Shown one piece after another: positions 1-13,499 of a stretch of DNA of 64,000 nt. A program made the position numbers and the translations under genes. The DNA is from Homalodisca vitripennis (taxonomy: Eukaryota > Arthropoda > Insecta > Hemiptera > Cicadellidae): the NCBI RefSeq assembly GCF_021130785.1, contig NW_025776796.1, positions 434,001-498,000 of the forward strand, written 5' to 3'. Each line of letters opens with the position of its first letter. The first letter of the stretch is position 1. The notes beneath the pieces are model-generated. The model saw nothing but the letters and a program-made list of their open reading frames with translations, made no database searches and was not told where the DNA came from.

Positions 1-1760
1 TTGTAAATCAATAAAGTAACTCATCTATAATTACTTGTCTCGATCCTGGTCTTCGTTAGCGTACTACGGGTGTAGATTTTCCGCGTACTGCGTGTTGAAC
101 GAATTGAACATTAAAACGAACAATGAAAAAGGTCCTGGTCATTGTCAAGCTTTTGGTCATCGCACTTGTTCCAGGTCGTGCTTCTATAACCGTGTGTTCA
201 ACCAATTTTGTAAATAACACTATTGAGTTTAACAAAAACTTTGTGGTTCCTGTTCTTTGTTGTTTCTATGGATATTTATTATATATTAATATGTACACTG
301 TTGTATTTTTCATCTTTCTTTTTAATGCTTTTCATCTTCACTTGCTTGTTTACGTCATGACTACTATTAATATTAAATCGATTTCTTATCAGATTACCCG
401 AACAGATACATACTATAGAGTTAAACATGTTTTATTGCTCGTCTTACATTAACGTCAAAGTGATAATTTATGATAATTTAGATCCAATATTCAGGAACAA
501 TACTCGATATGTCATGTCATTGCTAAATAGTATATCTGCAACGAAAAGAACCTTCTTAGATTTGAATTTTCACTTTGATGTATCTAACTTAAATGGTCTA
601 CATAACATTCTATGCAGACCTGTAGCATTCTTTACAGTTGTAAAGTTCCTTAGAGCAAATAACTTACTATAGCTATAACTTATTAAATAAACAATACATT
701 ATTTGAAAAGTAGGTTAGAGAGAATGAGGATTAAATACTATTACTTTTAATTTTGAAATAGTTTACGCCGATCTGCTTGTACTAATCAACACCTGTATAC
801 CGTGGACCAAACTTAGGCTATAACTATTTTCATAACCAGTCTGCAATGTTCAAACTTCTGTCCTAACACTAGTAGGGTTTTAGTACCGGTTTAATTAATT
901 TTCTATACTCATTTTATGTAAAATATTAATTTATACTTTAACAAATTAATATTTTACATTAATATTCGTATCATAGTAGACACTTTTTAAATTTCTGCAT
1001 AAAAAACTATTATATTTATTCCAATATAGTTGAGATATCTCTTTGTATAACTATATCTACAACCCAGCAGGGATTACTTCTGGCTGTTTTATACCTTCCA
1101 GTTGAACTTACCACTAGCCACAACAAAAACCGATGTGTCACTTAAATCTCGCCAACCTTATGGATGTCCAGAAGCGGCACATCACTAACAGCAAATTGCA
1201 AGACTCTTGGGGTCAGGTTAATTCGACAGTCTATTGTGGCAGATGCCTGTTGGAGTTCGTAGGGTTCGGTTTCGAAAATTCACAGGTTCTTGCCTGCCTA
1301 TACAAAAGGGTGTGACTGCTTTGACTGAAGAGGCCGGTTCAAAGCTGGCCTCCCCATCTTTCGAGGGGACATGAGATTACTACCCTAAATTATTTTTTAT
1401 ACATCTCGATAGGAAGCGGTCCCTACCCCTAACCTTACCTTTCCAAAATATCCTGTCACTCCAGAAGCAGTCCAAAGTTCCTTATAGGAATAGGTTAAAT
1501 TTTTAAGCTTCTTTTCCTAAGAGCATAAATATATTTATATTGGATGACTTTAAAAATGAAGATTTATACGCCATTTGGGCCTTGAATATGGGTTTTAGTA
1601 TTTTTTTAATAATATTTTTTTTTATTTAATAATATATTTCCAAAGGACGTAAAACCTTTCTTTACATGTATAATCTATTTCTTGAAAAACCGCTTTCCAT
1701 AAATAAAAAGCTCTTTGGTATTTTATATTTATATCATATAGTCAACATTAAACTCTCAGA
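1..1760 (+). repeat. Diverged copy of the long host repeat unit (blocks f, g, h, i)
   Basis: This is a non-coding AT-rich stretch that matches other parts of the window in order. It holds block f (AAAGTAACTCATCT at 13, then CCTGGTC and GCGTGTTGAACGA), block g (TGTACACTGTTGTAT near 291), block h (CTGCAATGTTCAAAC and ACACTAGTAGGGTTTT at about 840-885) and block i (AAAGGACGTAAA near 1642). The same order occurs at 22.2-23.4 and 37.2-38.0 kb. Short reading frames here do not keep the same frame between copies, so I read none as a gene. The region 1000-1600 has no other feature that I recognise. Confidence 0.75.
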
Positions 1761-3800
1761 TATGACTTTTTAAATTTAAAAAGACTCTAGACCTTTTTAC
1801 AAAACAAAGAGCAGTAAAAATCTTATTTGCACCTTTCCTACCTCCTTCTTTCTGAACGTTAAACTTAGATCTAGTTAATTCACAAATTTTATATTCCACA
1901 CATCACATTATATGGTATCCTGCGAGATACTTTAGTTTATTATGAGAATATAAAGTAGGTGATTTAAATATTAATTAATCATCAGCAAAGTCATGTTTGA
2001 AGCATACTTAACTTTTATGATTGCTCGCAAAATTATAACGTATTTCCAACCCCGAAGTTTTATGCCACTCAACAAGGTTTACTTGTACATAGTTCTGCTC
2101 TTCTAAGATATTTGTAGTGGTAAATTTAAGTATTCTTACAACCCATGGAACTATTTAATACTGCATACTGGATCTTTTACCTCACCGGTCACGAGATTAA
2201 GATAATTTCCTTTGCAGTCAATATAACCTACTTCTCTATACCTCATTGTTTTTTATAAGCCTCAAGAATGTACATTAAAATAACTCTGAAATAATGTTGG
2301 AATTTTAGTGCTTCTGGCCCCAACCACCTTCCAGTTTTAGGGTAGTTTCTAGACTATGTACTAGTTCCCAGCTTTTAGGAGCTTCTTTCCTCTAAGAGAT
2401 TTCAGTTACGAGAGAACAACTAAGAAATTTCCCGGCCCTTAAAAGCTCTTAGCCTCTAAGATCTTTCATCCTCTGAGATCTGCCCGATCTCTTGTAGTTA
2501 CCTGTCTTTGGGAGGCCAAAATCCTTGGAACTCTCACACTCTACCAGCTCCTAACCTGATACTACAGCGGGATCTCAAGAATTAAAATTATGACACCGCT
2601 TGGTCTGTTTAAGCTCCTGCTCTCTTGGAGTTTCCGGGATCTAGGTGCTTCCGGTGCCTAGTAGCACTTGATATTTGGAACCTAGACGCTTCTAACATCT
2701 CTTAAATTTGAAAGGTGTTAGCTTCTGACAGTTCCCGATCCAGGGACGTTTTGGAAGTCTCTATTATCTCCCGGCTAATGGCAGATCGTAAACTTTGTCA
2801 GATATTTGGAATTTTTAGAGTTTCATACATTTCACAATGCTACTGCTATTAGAGAGAATTTTATTTCGATGTGGCTGATTCTTGGCTTACTCACGAGCTC
2901 TCAGTGGTGACTGGGTGATCACGAGTACCAGGCGTTCATGTTTAGAGGTCCTTAGCCAAATACTACTCTACTAACGGACTAGTTTTGTAAAGTGTTTGCT
3001 CTAACACGATTTTTTAAGCTAAAACTGTAAAAACATCCATTCCAAGTCTTTCTAAAGTCCAAAAACCGTGCAGGCCTGTTTTCAAAAGTTAACAATTGCT
3101 GCATCTCCCAAGCCTCTAGATATGGAAAATATCTGTATACTGTATGTCAAAATGTGAATTTACCAATAGCCTCGTACTAAGAAAGGGAGAACAACCACAC
3201 TGCAAAAAACAGGACGACGATTCCTGAACGCTTACTCTCGCAGGCTTGAGTTCATCTGATGAACAGATATAAAATTGATATAAACATTTCCCTAACGCTC
3301 AAAACATTTAAAACTCGTTTGAAACACTGTTTAGTGTCACACGCATTTCATACTTTACACGAGTTATTGATAATATATTGAGAGGCCATTACTATCATTT
3401 GAATAGTACCTGATTGAAGTCGGAGTATTTGGTGATGAATTAATGAGAACTAGCAAATAAATGGCTATTTGAGAGGGTTGTGGTGTGAAACTCTCAGTTT
3501 AATTATAATTTGTTGCATTTCTATTTAATTTAATATTCTCTGCAATGAAGATTTGACTCCTAACTACTATTGACTATTTGTAACAAGGAAATATTTAATT
3601 AAGTAAATATAACTATTATTAATGAAATCAGCTTAAAAAACTGCCATATTTCTGTATACTCTTTTGATTTCTTTTGACAGACGTTAATTCCCGATTCCAT
3701 AATCCAAATCTGATAACGTCTAAACTCAACATTCGCTGGGTTATATCAGTTATTTTATTTAATAATTAACTTAACATAATTCATTTAAGGATTCCTTGTA
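1761..3800. other. Intergenic DNA with a CT-rich degenerate zone at 2310-2830
   Basis: I see no coding signal here. Positions 2310-2830 differ from the surroundings: they are richer in C and T and contain loosely repeated phrases such as CTCTAAGAGAT, CTCTAAGATC, CTCTGAGATC and CTCTTGGAGTTTCC. This looks like a worn tandem repeat. The rest is AT-rich and featureless by eye. Confidence 0.4.
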
Positions 3801-3967
3801 ATTCAGTCCAGCTCAGTCAGCTGAATAGATAAGACGTCTCGCTTATCGCTCCGTGTGTGTATCACTCGTCCTGACTGTACGTGCACTCATTTAAATCGAG
3901 CGCGTACCTGTTTAAATTTTTATTTGTAGCCCACTTGTGAGAAAAACCTTTATGTTTTTTTCTTAAA

Positions 3968-4909
3968 ATGTCTCTCTGTGGCGTCTGTAACGTTAAAATT
4001 AACAACAATGACGAGTTTAAGTGTGCCGGAGTGTGGGGCGCTGTGTTCCACGCTACCTGTATGAAGAGCGAAGGTGATGGCGTGTCAACGCGGTCGCTTA
4101 AAAATTGGAAATGTAAAGATTGCCGTCTTCTATCAACAAGCAGTAAGTCATCTGCAGCTAGTACTGCAATTACCAAGGAATTCCTTGTACGGGTGCTTGA
4201 TGAATTTAAAAAAGAAATGTTCAATGAATTAAAAAATATAAGATCTGAAATGAATGAGACATCTACTTCCATACAATTCCTGTCGGACAAAGTAGATGCG
4301 TCAAATGTGTTGATGAATAATATAAATAAAGAACTGGCCTGTATCAAGAAAGAAAATGCTGAATTACGCATGAAGAACGATAATTTAAATAAGTCCGTCA
4401 ACGATCTACAAGAACGGCTGAGAAATATTGAACAGTATAGCAGGAGAAACAATATAGAGATAAGCGGTATCCCGACTACACCGCAGGAGGACGTCAAGCA
4501 CATAGTCAAAGACTTGGGAGTAGCACTCGGAGTGGAGGTACAGCTGAGCAACATCGCAGCAGCCCATAGGATTCCATCCTACAACAAGAGCCGCCTACCC
4601 GCTGTGGTGGTACAGTTCCATGACCGAGACATCAAGGAAGCTCTTCTCTCCAAATTTCGAGAAGCTAAAACCCGAAGTGATCATCTCACCGCGGACAAGA
4701 TCAACAGGGCCTTTCCTCCTGGCAAGGTGTACGTGAATGACCATCTGACCCCGGAAAACAAACAGTTCCTAGCTATGCTGAAGAAAAAATGTCATGATGT
4801 GGGTTATGTTTTTGTCTGATGCCGTGACGGCAAGTTTTTTGTTAGGAAAGCTACCGGGGAGAGGGTACATAGGGTGAGTACCTTGGATGACATTGATAAG
4901 CTTAAGTAG
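3968..4909 (+). pseudogene. CR1-like ORF1: PHD-like finger plus coiled-coil RNA-binding protein
   Basis: The main frame runs 3968-4819 (283 aa). Residues 4-52 carry Cys/His pairs in a PHD-like zinc finger (CGVCNVKI near the start, FHATCMK, KCKDCR). Residues about 65-155 are rich in Leu, Lys and Glu with heptad spacing, as in a coiled coil. The segment with EQYSRRNNIEISGIP resembles the RNA-binding domain of LINE ORF1 proteins. After a frameshift near 4818 the protein sense continues to a stop at about 4909 (RDGKFFVRK through DDIDKLK), so the natural C-terminus is lost from the main frame. In such elements ORF1 packages LINE RNA. The ATG at 3968 is chosen because the zinc finger begins at once. 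Upstream of it is a 5' UTR-like stretch. Confidence 0.75.
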
Positions 4910-5019
4910 GTCATGTTTAATATTTCATACAAATCATTGAATCATGCATGGGCCTATTTTGAGTTTGAAATGTTTTGCTAATATTTAAATTTAAAAGTTT
5001 TTTGATATTGTATTACTAA

Positions 5020-7949
5020 ATGGACTCTAAGGTATATTGTAATGATTTGTGCTGGTTTTACGATGTTGAATCCAGGGGCTCACTTTCTCTGCTATATGCA
5101 AATAAGGAGTGTAAGAAAAAATTTTAATAACCTAATGGCTGAAATAAGTCAAATCAAAAACTAAAATTAATTTTCTAGTTCTAAGTTAAATTTGGATAAA
5201 CGATGACGAATTAAATTTTTATAAACTGCCAGGTTACAATACTTTTGCCAATTGTAATAACAGCTACAGAGCTGGGGACATTTTGTGCTTTGTGGACCAA
5301 AATATAAATGTATCGCAAGTTAAATTAGATATGGAAACTGTTGATTGCTTATTGCTAAATATAACTATTGAACACTCATATTTTAAACTACTATGTCTAT
5401 ATAGACTGCATAGTCATTCAGAAAATAATTTTACTAGCGAACTCTCTAATAAATTGCAAAATTTAACCAGCAGCATTATTTACGTAGGAGATATAAATAT
5501 AAATTTGGACTTAGCAAGTAGCCGCCAAGATGTACATAACTATATTAGTCTACTAAACAATAATGGCTTCATTTCACTCATTAATAACCCAACAAGAATT
5601 ACTGAAAACACAAAGTCAATTATTGACCACATTTTTGTTCGACATGCAGATATAAATTCCTTTAAAAGTGTAATTTTTGACATAGGTCTCACTGACCACT
5701 GCTTGTTGGGTTTACATTTCTGCAGCAGTTCTAAGTTTAACAGGCTGGTAGTAAGTAAACAAATGCCTGATAACTTTGTATATGATTTAAGTATGGCTGC
5801 GGATAGCTTGAAAGAAGCAGACTGGAGTGCGTATTTGTCTTCAAACGATGTAAAAAGTTATGAGTTGTTCCACAAGACTCTGACAGAATCTCTGAATAAT
5901 TGTAAATTAATTCAGAAGCAAAACAAGCTAACGAAAGCTTAAAACTTTTAGTCCATGGTTAAATGCAAATTTACTTTTCAAAATAAAAAAAGGAAAAAAC
6001 TATACTAAATTTATAAAAAGCGCCCATAAGACCAATCATTCAAATTATATTTCAATTTATTCTGTAATAAGCTAAAAGGGGAAATCGATTCAGCAAAAAA
6101 ATGCATATTTCACTAATAAGATTAACAACTGTAATGGCGATTCTTCACAATATAGGAAAGTAATAAATAACATATTAGGTTCGGGAATAAGGAAAAATGT
6201 AGATAAAGTGGAGTTGTGCAATGGTGAGATTGTCAACAATCCTAAAAGTGTGGCCGATAATATTAATCATCACCTTATCGGAGTCCAAGGTCGAATCAGT
6301 CCCGGTCCGCCCCGCGCGGTCGCTACTGCCGCCGCTATCAGCCTACCATCGCGGGCATTACCGACAACGTCACAACTCTTTTTTCATAGCGCCAACTAAT
6401 ATAAATGAAGTTTTGATCACTATTAAATGTTTAAAAAACAAAAAATCTACTGGATTTGATGGCATTTCCGTAAACCTCGTAAAAAAGACAGCGGAAACGA
6501 TTGCTCCAGTTTTGGTTCATATTATAAATCTAAGCTTTCAAACCGGCGTTTTTCCTGATAAACTTAAGATTACTACAGTTGTTCCAATATTTAAAAATAA
6601 TTCATCTATTGACAATATAATACCAATCAGTCTATTATCCATATTCTCTAAAATATTTGAGAAAATAATGAGGACCAGACTCGTAAAGTATTTAGACAGC
6701 ATAACGTTTTTCAACCCGTCTCAATATGGGTTTAGGAAAGGAATGGGAACAGAAGATGCGTTGCTATCGGTTACAGAACATATTTACAACAATTATAACA
6801 CGAATAAAAAAGTAAACTGGTCTTTTTATTGACTTCAAATCAGATTTTGATCTTGTCGATCATAATATACTACTATCTAAATTGGAAGCAGCTGGAGTAC
6901 GGGGAACAGCACTCAATTGGTTTAATAGTTTTATAAGTAATAGAGTCCAAAAAGTCAAAATTGCAGATCAATTTAGCGCACCACTAACTGTCCAAGCTGG
7001 TGTGCCACAAGGATCGGTGCTATCGGCTACCTTATTTTTGGTTTTTATAAACGATTTACTCGAATTACCCTTTCAAGGTTAAAACAGTGCTTTTGCAGAT
7101 GACATTGCTCTTTTTATTCAGAGAAAAATATTTATGATATCTCGGTAAATATAAATAAGGATTTAGAACTATTAAGGTCATGGTGTTTTGTAAACAAAAT
7201 GGTAATTAATGTTAAGAAAACAAGATATGTAAATTTTAGTTTAGTTAATAGTTTTGAATTTCCTGCAGGGATAACTCTGCACAATTTTAACTTTTTGTCG
7301 AAAGATTGCAAATGTGAAGTGATAGAAAAAAAATACTAGTTTTAAGTACTTGGGTATTAACTTAGACGAAAATTTAAATTGGCAAAATCACATTTCATTA
7401 TTACATAAGAAAATCAAATATTCAATCAGAACTTTTTATTATTTGAAGAATTTCTGTGAACCCAGTCTATTACGAATTATTTACTTTGCTCTAATTGATT
7501 CCAGGATACAATATGGTGTGCAATGCTGGGGGGGAACCTTTAAACACTATTTGGAAAAACTCAGAGTATCCCAAAATCATATTATAAGAATAATACTCAA
7601 CTGTCACAAAAGAGAGAGCTCCTACCCTTTGTTTTGTCATCTAAAAATATTACCCATTAACCATTTGTTTGTTTACAAAGTTTTAAAAATCTTTTATATT
7701 AGAAGTGGCAACACTGGTACAGAAAACCTGTCTTACCAAACAAGAAGTAACTTACAACGAATATTTAGATTACCTAAAGTCAACAAATCTAATTTTAAAC
7801 AGTATTTTCAGTATATTGCTCCTAAGTATTTTAATCAATTGCCACCTCATATTAAATCATGTTCCAACTTGATATCTTTTTTAAATCAAATAAAAAATTG
7901 GCTATTTTCTTATGATGACGTGTCTTTTCTAAATGCTACTCTTGTATAA
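5020..7949 (+). pseudogene. CR1-like ORF2 remnant: endonuclease and reverse transcriptase
   Basis: The reading sense is scattered over frames. Endonuclease remnants lie at about 5160-5942, with YVGDININLD, IDHIFV and a TDHCLLG motif typical of the C-terminal part of an APE-type endonuclease. Reverse transcriptase remnants include KKSTGFDGI and YGFRKGMGTEDAL in 6221-6832, GVPQGSVLSATLF in 6882-7082, and a catalytic FADD-type motif near 7095-7110. The C-terminal region at 7350-7949 (YLGINLDENLNW and SRIQYGVQCWGG) is the usual post-RT segment. Frame changes occur near 5942-6220, 6830-6880, 7085 and 7340, and intervening stops rule out function. A GC-rich patch at about 6270-6375 stands out from the AT-rich codons on both sides. 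Confidence 0.75.
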
Positions 7950-8315
7950 TTAATTACATCTATGTATATTCTAAATATACTATCTGCTCACTTAAGTTGT
8001 TTTTTATATGTACTTTGGAATGAGTCTTATATGTACGGTACAGGCATGTAGACCTATATTAGTTAGTTAATAGTTATTAAAGTAAGACATTTGTAATTTT
8101 TCTTTTGTCATATAATGTAATATTATAATCTTTAGTTCCTCAATTTAGCACAGGCGCCACGGAGTGCGAGTTTTTAATTTGTTGCTGGACTCACAAATTA
8201 ATTGTTTATATTGTAATTTTCTTAAATTAATTATCGTTAGCCACAATTACTGGATACTGTGGTCAACTTATATTCCTATGATTAATGGAATATAACTTAC
8301 TTTTAAAGGAATAAA

Positions 8316-8338
8316 TTTCATTATTTCATTATTTCAAT
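8316..8338 (+). repeat. CR1-type 3' terminal short repeats
   Basis: The element ends in tandem copies of a short unit (TTTCATTA, TTTCATTA, TTTCAATTA). CR1-type LINEs use such terminal repeats, not poly(A), as the 3' end recognised for target-primed reverse transcription. The fragment at 31 kb ends in a similar ATTCATTTATTCAT. Confidence 0.65.
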
Positions 8339-8985
8339 TAGCAGTTAACATAAACTAATTTTTACTCATTGTTAACACACATGTTTGTCATTTAATCCCA
8401 CACCAGGATTATTTTGGCTGTTTTTAAATTCCAAGATGTTCTAAATTAGTCATTGGCTGAATTTTTTTGCATATGTGTACATTTCAAAATTTTTCGATAT
8501 TTTGTGTATTTATAACCAGTATTTGAACAACAGTATTAACAGCCGACTATGATTTTGATCATTTCATGTCTCAAGTTTTTAATTCATTTTACATGCTCCT
8601 TAAATCATCTAATTTCGGAGCTTACTACTAGTATGCATGCCACATACTACTATTATGTATAAAAAAACCAAATTCATATCAATACTTGTTCTATGTTGAA
8701 TTAGAATTCTGACAGAGTACCTAACCAAAAACATTTTAATTCTCTGGCGAGTTCTGGAGATTTATTACTACTGTTATTTAACTCTTATCGTAACCAAAAT
8801 GTTGACTTAAATCACTTTGGTAATGGTTTAATTTTGCAGAGTGCACTCTCATTTTCAGCTGAGGCATTTTTCATCACAACGACTCAATTTAGTTTGTAGA
8901 AATTATAATTTTGAAAGTGACATTGAAATCTAATAAGGTATTTATATTTATTTATCACTTTAATTGACTATATCTTATTTCTATA
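8339..8985. other. AT-rich intergenic stretch
   Basis: I see no coding or RNA gene here. It lies between the CR1-like element and the next recognisable copy of the host repeat. Confidence 0.5.
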
Positions 8986-10015
8986 TTATGAGAGAGACAT
9001 CTGGTGTTAAAGTCAGTAACAATAACTTCAATATAATAGACCATTTTTCTCTAAAAAATTATTATTACTGTTTAAACAAATTATTAAATATAATAAATAA
9101 ACATAATTCAGTTAGGGTTGTTATACATAAACACCTAATACCTAGCATAAACTGTTTTCAACTCAAGGTTAATATTTATCTAACTGCAAAATTGCCAAAA
9201 AATTTCAAATATAAATAATTTATGGAATATTTCTCCTAGTAAGTTTTGTAATTTTTGGCAGATATATATATGAGCGAATACAAAGTGTTACTGAGATTGG
9301 TACATGGAATTGCTAAGTTGTGAATTGATTCTTTCTGCACACTTTGGGTACAGACAGAATTAAAGACAGCCCAAGGCAAGGTTCTTTCTGTATTTACCCA
9401 AAGATAACTAAATATTTCATTGAATAAATAATTTCTAAGAAAAGCGAAAACCCCGAAATTAAAACATATGCAAAATGAATAAAATATAAGTTACTCTTAT
9501 ATCATTAAACTTGAACTGTTCCTGTGTTTTGTGCTGTATTTAATATTTGCTAAAAATAGGATGTAATTTGCTTTGGTTAACGAGAGATACTATGAAGAAC
9601 AACTTAGATCTCTATATTATAAAAGTAACTCATCCATGTAAGGCCTGGTCCTGGTACCGGCCATCGCATCTCTTACATGCTACGCGTTGAATGGATACTG
9701 AACACAAAGATGTAGAATTATCTAAAAACCAGCCAATAAATTACCTGTCTTTTGATGTTTCCAGAGATATTAAACAGTTTTTTTTACTTACTTTTCACGT
9801 GTTTACCTCAATTTTCTCTTAAAAACATTGCTTCTTTACGCCATCGCTAGTACTGACATTGAAACGATTTTTCTTGCCATGTGATTGTCTATACATACTA
9901 TAAAAACAAATATGTGTTTAAAATATAATTTAAATATGATTTCTGTCTTAGGTTATGGTGTATATTGTAACAGACAAAAAGTGCATTTAGGATTTATTTC
10001 CTTGGAAAAAACATA
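8986..10015 (+). repeat. Copy of the long host repeat (blocks c, e, f, g)
   Basis: Block c (CATCTGGTGTTAAAGTCAG near 8999), block e with its hairpin (TTCTTTCTGCACACTTTGGG from about 9330), block f (AAAAGTAACTCATCC at 9621, followed by CCTGGTCCTGGTACC) and traces of block g (near 9800-9915) occur in the canonical order. Block d is not recognisable. The 84-codon frame at 8964-9218 lies across block c and is not conserved in other copies. Confidence 0.65.
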
Positions 10016-11700
10016 AACAGTTTCTACCTGTACCCTTTGGGTACAGAATGATAAATATAGCCTAAAATAAACGTTTAGTAGCTTCAACACAAGACAAACA
10101 ATTGGAAGTTGTCAATCACTATAGTTACGCCCCCAAGATCAAGAAAGGAATCTGAAATAATTATTGTAAATATATAATTATGTATATTAAATTATGATAT
10201 GTAAACTTCGTGGTCTCGTTATCATTACATATGAACTTTTCCAGTGTTTTTTGCTGTGAATAATGTTTGCTAAAAATATGAAATAAACTGCTTTGTGTAA
10301 AGAGAGATAGTGAGAGTAATATGCATTGTGATTTCTAAATAATAAAACTAAGTAACTCACCATTGTAGGTCCTGGTCCTGGTCCTGCTCCTGGGCATCGT
10401 ATCCTGTTCCTGGTGGTGGTTACTGAGAGTTGAACTACTTTAGTACGAGGAAACTGAACTGTCGAACACAAAATATTAAAGAAATCTCAAAACTTTTCCT
10501 TGTAGATTCTATGGAAATCTTCAATGTTAATAAATATTTCATTTGGGAATGTTCCAGCTGTTTCATTTATTTTTATTTCAATAATAAACTAAATATTTTT
10601 AGGTCACGTATTTTACTAACATTCTTCCGACCAACACACACAAAGTTTTATCAACTCTTATTGTCTGAATATTATTTCGTATATTCTGTGCTGAGGGAAT
10701 AAAACACTATTCTAAAGATGTGTTGTCCGTATTAGGTTATGGTGTGTGATATAGAATATACAAGGAAACAACTCTTTTAATCTGTTGTTCATTTACATAT
10801 AAAAACTTCTGTATATTTTAAAAATATAAGACATGATTCAAGTAATTTATAATACAGAAATATACCTTTCAATATCCTTAAAAATTTGCATTATATAAAA
10901 AAAAACATTATCTATCGATTTCAAGGATACTCAGGTTATGTATTTATACATTTTAAGTTGGATCTTACCTCTAGACTATCTTAAGTGGATTTTTATTACA
11001 TTATTTATATTCAAAAGTCTCCTGGAACACGTTACAAGTTATAAATTTACAATTAGGATGCCTTTATTCAATTAGAAATGTGTTTTGCTACAACAACTAG
11101 TTTCTTAATTTTGTCTTATGAAATTTTGTTCAAGTCAACTTATACAAGCGCAATTAATCCTAGTTTATATTACATGAATATTCAACTAAACTCCTTTCCT
11201 CCAAATAATATTTAATTGCTGCAGTCCTAAAATTTTCCCGCAGTGCAATAATTTTTCGAAGGTACAGCCAGCTTTAAGATCTTCCGGATATCGGCTCAAC
11301 CGTATCAAATCTTAACCCTGCGAGCAACAGCTCATCTTTCGAATGGTAATTGTATATATACCGTATATCGTTACGTCTAATCCCTTTAAATTTTATATAC
11401 CATTACATTTGATAGTGTTTTGCTTATTTTTACAGTATTGTTTAAATTTTATGTATTAAAATGATTTTGTAATCAAATAGTTTTATTCCAACGTCCAAAA
11501 AGCCAACCTTACTTTTCATAGAGTTGGAATTAAAAATATATTATTTTAATAATAGACCTTAATAAACACTAACAAATCAAATTATTGTGTTTCTCTAAAA
11601 CCTAAACAATTCTCTCTACAATTATAAATACACTCGTTGCTTCCACGTGATGGTGTAAATTTTTACTTCACGTGGTTGGTTCCATCTCAACGAAACAAAT
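10016..11700 (+). repeat. Second, directly adjacent copy starting at block e
   Basis: A second block e (CTGTACCCTTTGGGTACAG, a near-perfect palindrome at about 10,027-10,045) is followed by block f at 10,349 (AAGTAACTCACC, then CCTGGTCCTGGTCCTG). The previous copy has the same pair about 700 bp earlier, so this is a local partial duplication. Positions 10,730-11,700 are AT-rich with no gene that I can support. Confidence 0.55.
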
Positions 11701-11720
11701 ATTTAAATATATAGGATAAG

Positions 11721-11721
<1 letters not shown>

Positions 11722-11767
<46 letters not shown>
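11722..11767. repeat. (AT)n microsatellite
   Basis: An uninterrupted run of alternating A and T of about 45 bp. Confidence 0.95.
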
Positions 11768-11769
<2 letters not shown>

Positions 11770-13490
11770 AAATTATGTAAAAGAAAGAAATTTAAAAGGC
11801 GTAACATTCTTACGTCGCTACCAGCCCTTTTAATTCATGGTTTGATTTTCCATGTTTTATGCGTAATTTTATCGTAAGACCACTACTCAGTTAGAAGTAT
11901 TATGTAAATTTATCGAAATCTTTAAACTGTTTTAAAAAGTGCATATATTTAGCGTAGCACAATATCTTTATTATGTGCATTTGAATTTATATTCCAGTCT
12001 GAGTGATAAGGACAATCTCCTTCCATGAGTATCCAACCATACTCGTATATTGCAGTTTCTCAGAATGTGTACCTAAAGTTTTACAGGAGTATTTTAATGA
12101 AGTACGTACATAAATTCTAGTTGTTACTTCTTTATTAATCAATTTATGGATGAACTGTATGCCATGTCCAGAATATGGACAAGAGAAATTTCCGTGTATT
12201 AATTATTTATTACTCCTAATAATTTTTCTTCAATGTTTTGTTTTTATACTGATAAAAGAAGAAATAAAAGCAACTTAGTCTTATTGTAGAACAATTTAAA
12301 ATACAATTCACATAAACTGTTATCTATTACCTATTCATAAACTCCTTCTATTAATTCGATAATAGTTGGAAACAATGTACTGTATTTCATGTATAAATAT
12401 GACTCTAAACTAAAGAGTAATAACGCCAAATAATAACAGATTCTTGTAGATTCTACCACTTGAAGTTTTGGGCAGTTGAATGGCTGGATTTACTGAAACT
12501 GTTCCGTATTGCTGTTATGAACTTAAGTTGTTGATCCTGATTTTAATAAGGAAAGATATCTCATAGTGGTATCAATAATGTTAATGAACACCCTTATGAA
12601 CACAATTTTTAGACAGTTTTAGTACTGTGACTCCTCCATGAAAAAAGGCCCAGACACCTAACTCCAGTTACTCAACATGTCAAGAGTTTCTCTTATCTCG
12701 TCTCTCATCCAACTTTCTTGTTCCACATTGTTCTGAAAGGTCTATTTCTTTTACCATTTAGACCGTTTCTACGAGTAACGGTAAAAATATTCCTAATCAC
12801 GCCCGCAACAGAGTTTGATAAATACGAAGTGGGCCGGCCGATTGAGAGATCGGCTGCTTGAAAAATAGGTTTAACAAAATATTAAAAACAATCCTTTTTT
12901 TGATTGTAGCAAGTTATTGAGTAGAACATTTTCTATATAGGTCCAATACATGTATTTTTATATTGTGTTATAACGTGAAATATAATTATATGTGTGCTTT
13001 TTATTGTTATTTTAGAGCTAGATCTTGATTTGACAGGGGTAAATTTGCAAAACAATGATGTATCATTAAAATACGCTTGTTGAAAAAAAGGCATATTTAT
13101 GAATTTATATTTGGCAGTTGTATTTGAAGCTGCAAAAGCCTCTGGAGTTTTTGTACTGAATGTATTGATGTAAACACCTTTTTACAAGTCTCTGTCACTG
13201 CAACTTATTGTCACACCTAAGTTCTTAACTTTATTGTAATAAAGTAATACAGTTCAATTTACTCAATTTAGTTGCGTATTGATCTAAAACCGATCAAAGA
13301 TCGGATATGAGGTAAGACAATCGCTTAATTTTTTGCGTGGTTTAGTTTAAGTTCATGTTTACTAGTCCAGTCTAGCACATTTTTAATTTGTCCGAAACCC
13401 AATAACCATAGTCATTGACTTACAATTTGTAAAAATACAAAAAATTAAAAGTCTCTATTGTGTTTTAAATTTATTAGTAATTTTCTTTCA
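11768..13490. other. Intergenic DNA with two small inverted repeats near 12.74-12.85 kb
   Basis: I see no gene. Positions 12,630-12,860 are less AT-rich and hold two inverted repeats: GGTCTA...TAGACC around 12,738-12,765, and GCCGAT-TGAGAG-ATCGGC at 12,837-12,854, next to GGCCGGCC. This may be the remnant of a small mobile element, but no ends or target duplication are evident. Confidence 0.35.
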
Positions 13491-13499
13491 TTTACAGTG

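Larger units (their letters stand above)
3805..8338 (+). mobile_element. Decayed CR1-like non-LTR retrotransposon (LINE)
   Basis: The element has the two-ORF layout of CR1/L2-type LINEs. ORF1 starts with a PHD-like zinc finger and a coiled coil. ORF2 has endonuclease and reverse transcriptase segments. The 3' end is short tandem repeats (ATTTCATT-like, 8316-8338) rather than poly(A), which is characteristic of CR1-type elements. The 5' limit is approximate; the richer sequence starting near 3805 is probably the 5' UTR or promoter. ORF2 is broken by several frameshifts and stops, so the copy is dead. It sits between blocks i/j and block c of the host repeat, and removing it brings those blocks to about the spacing seen in the uninterrupted copy at 23-27 kb. 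Confidence 0.8.

Noticed and set aside
35..672. Three overlapping short + frames that could look like small secreted or membrane proteins
   Set aside because: They lie in host-repeat blocks f-g, and homologous copies at 22.3, 27.6 and 37.3 kb do not keep the frames.
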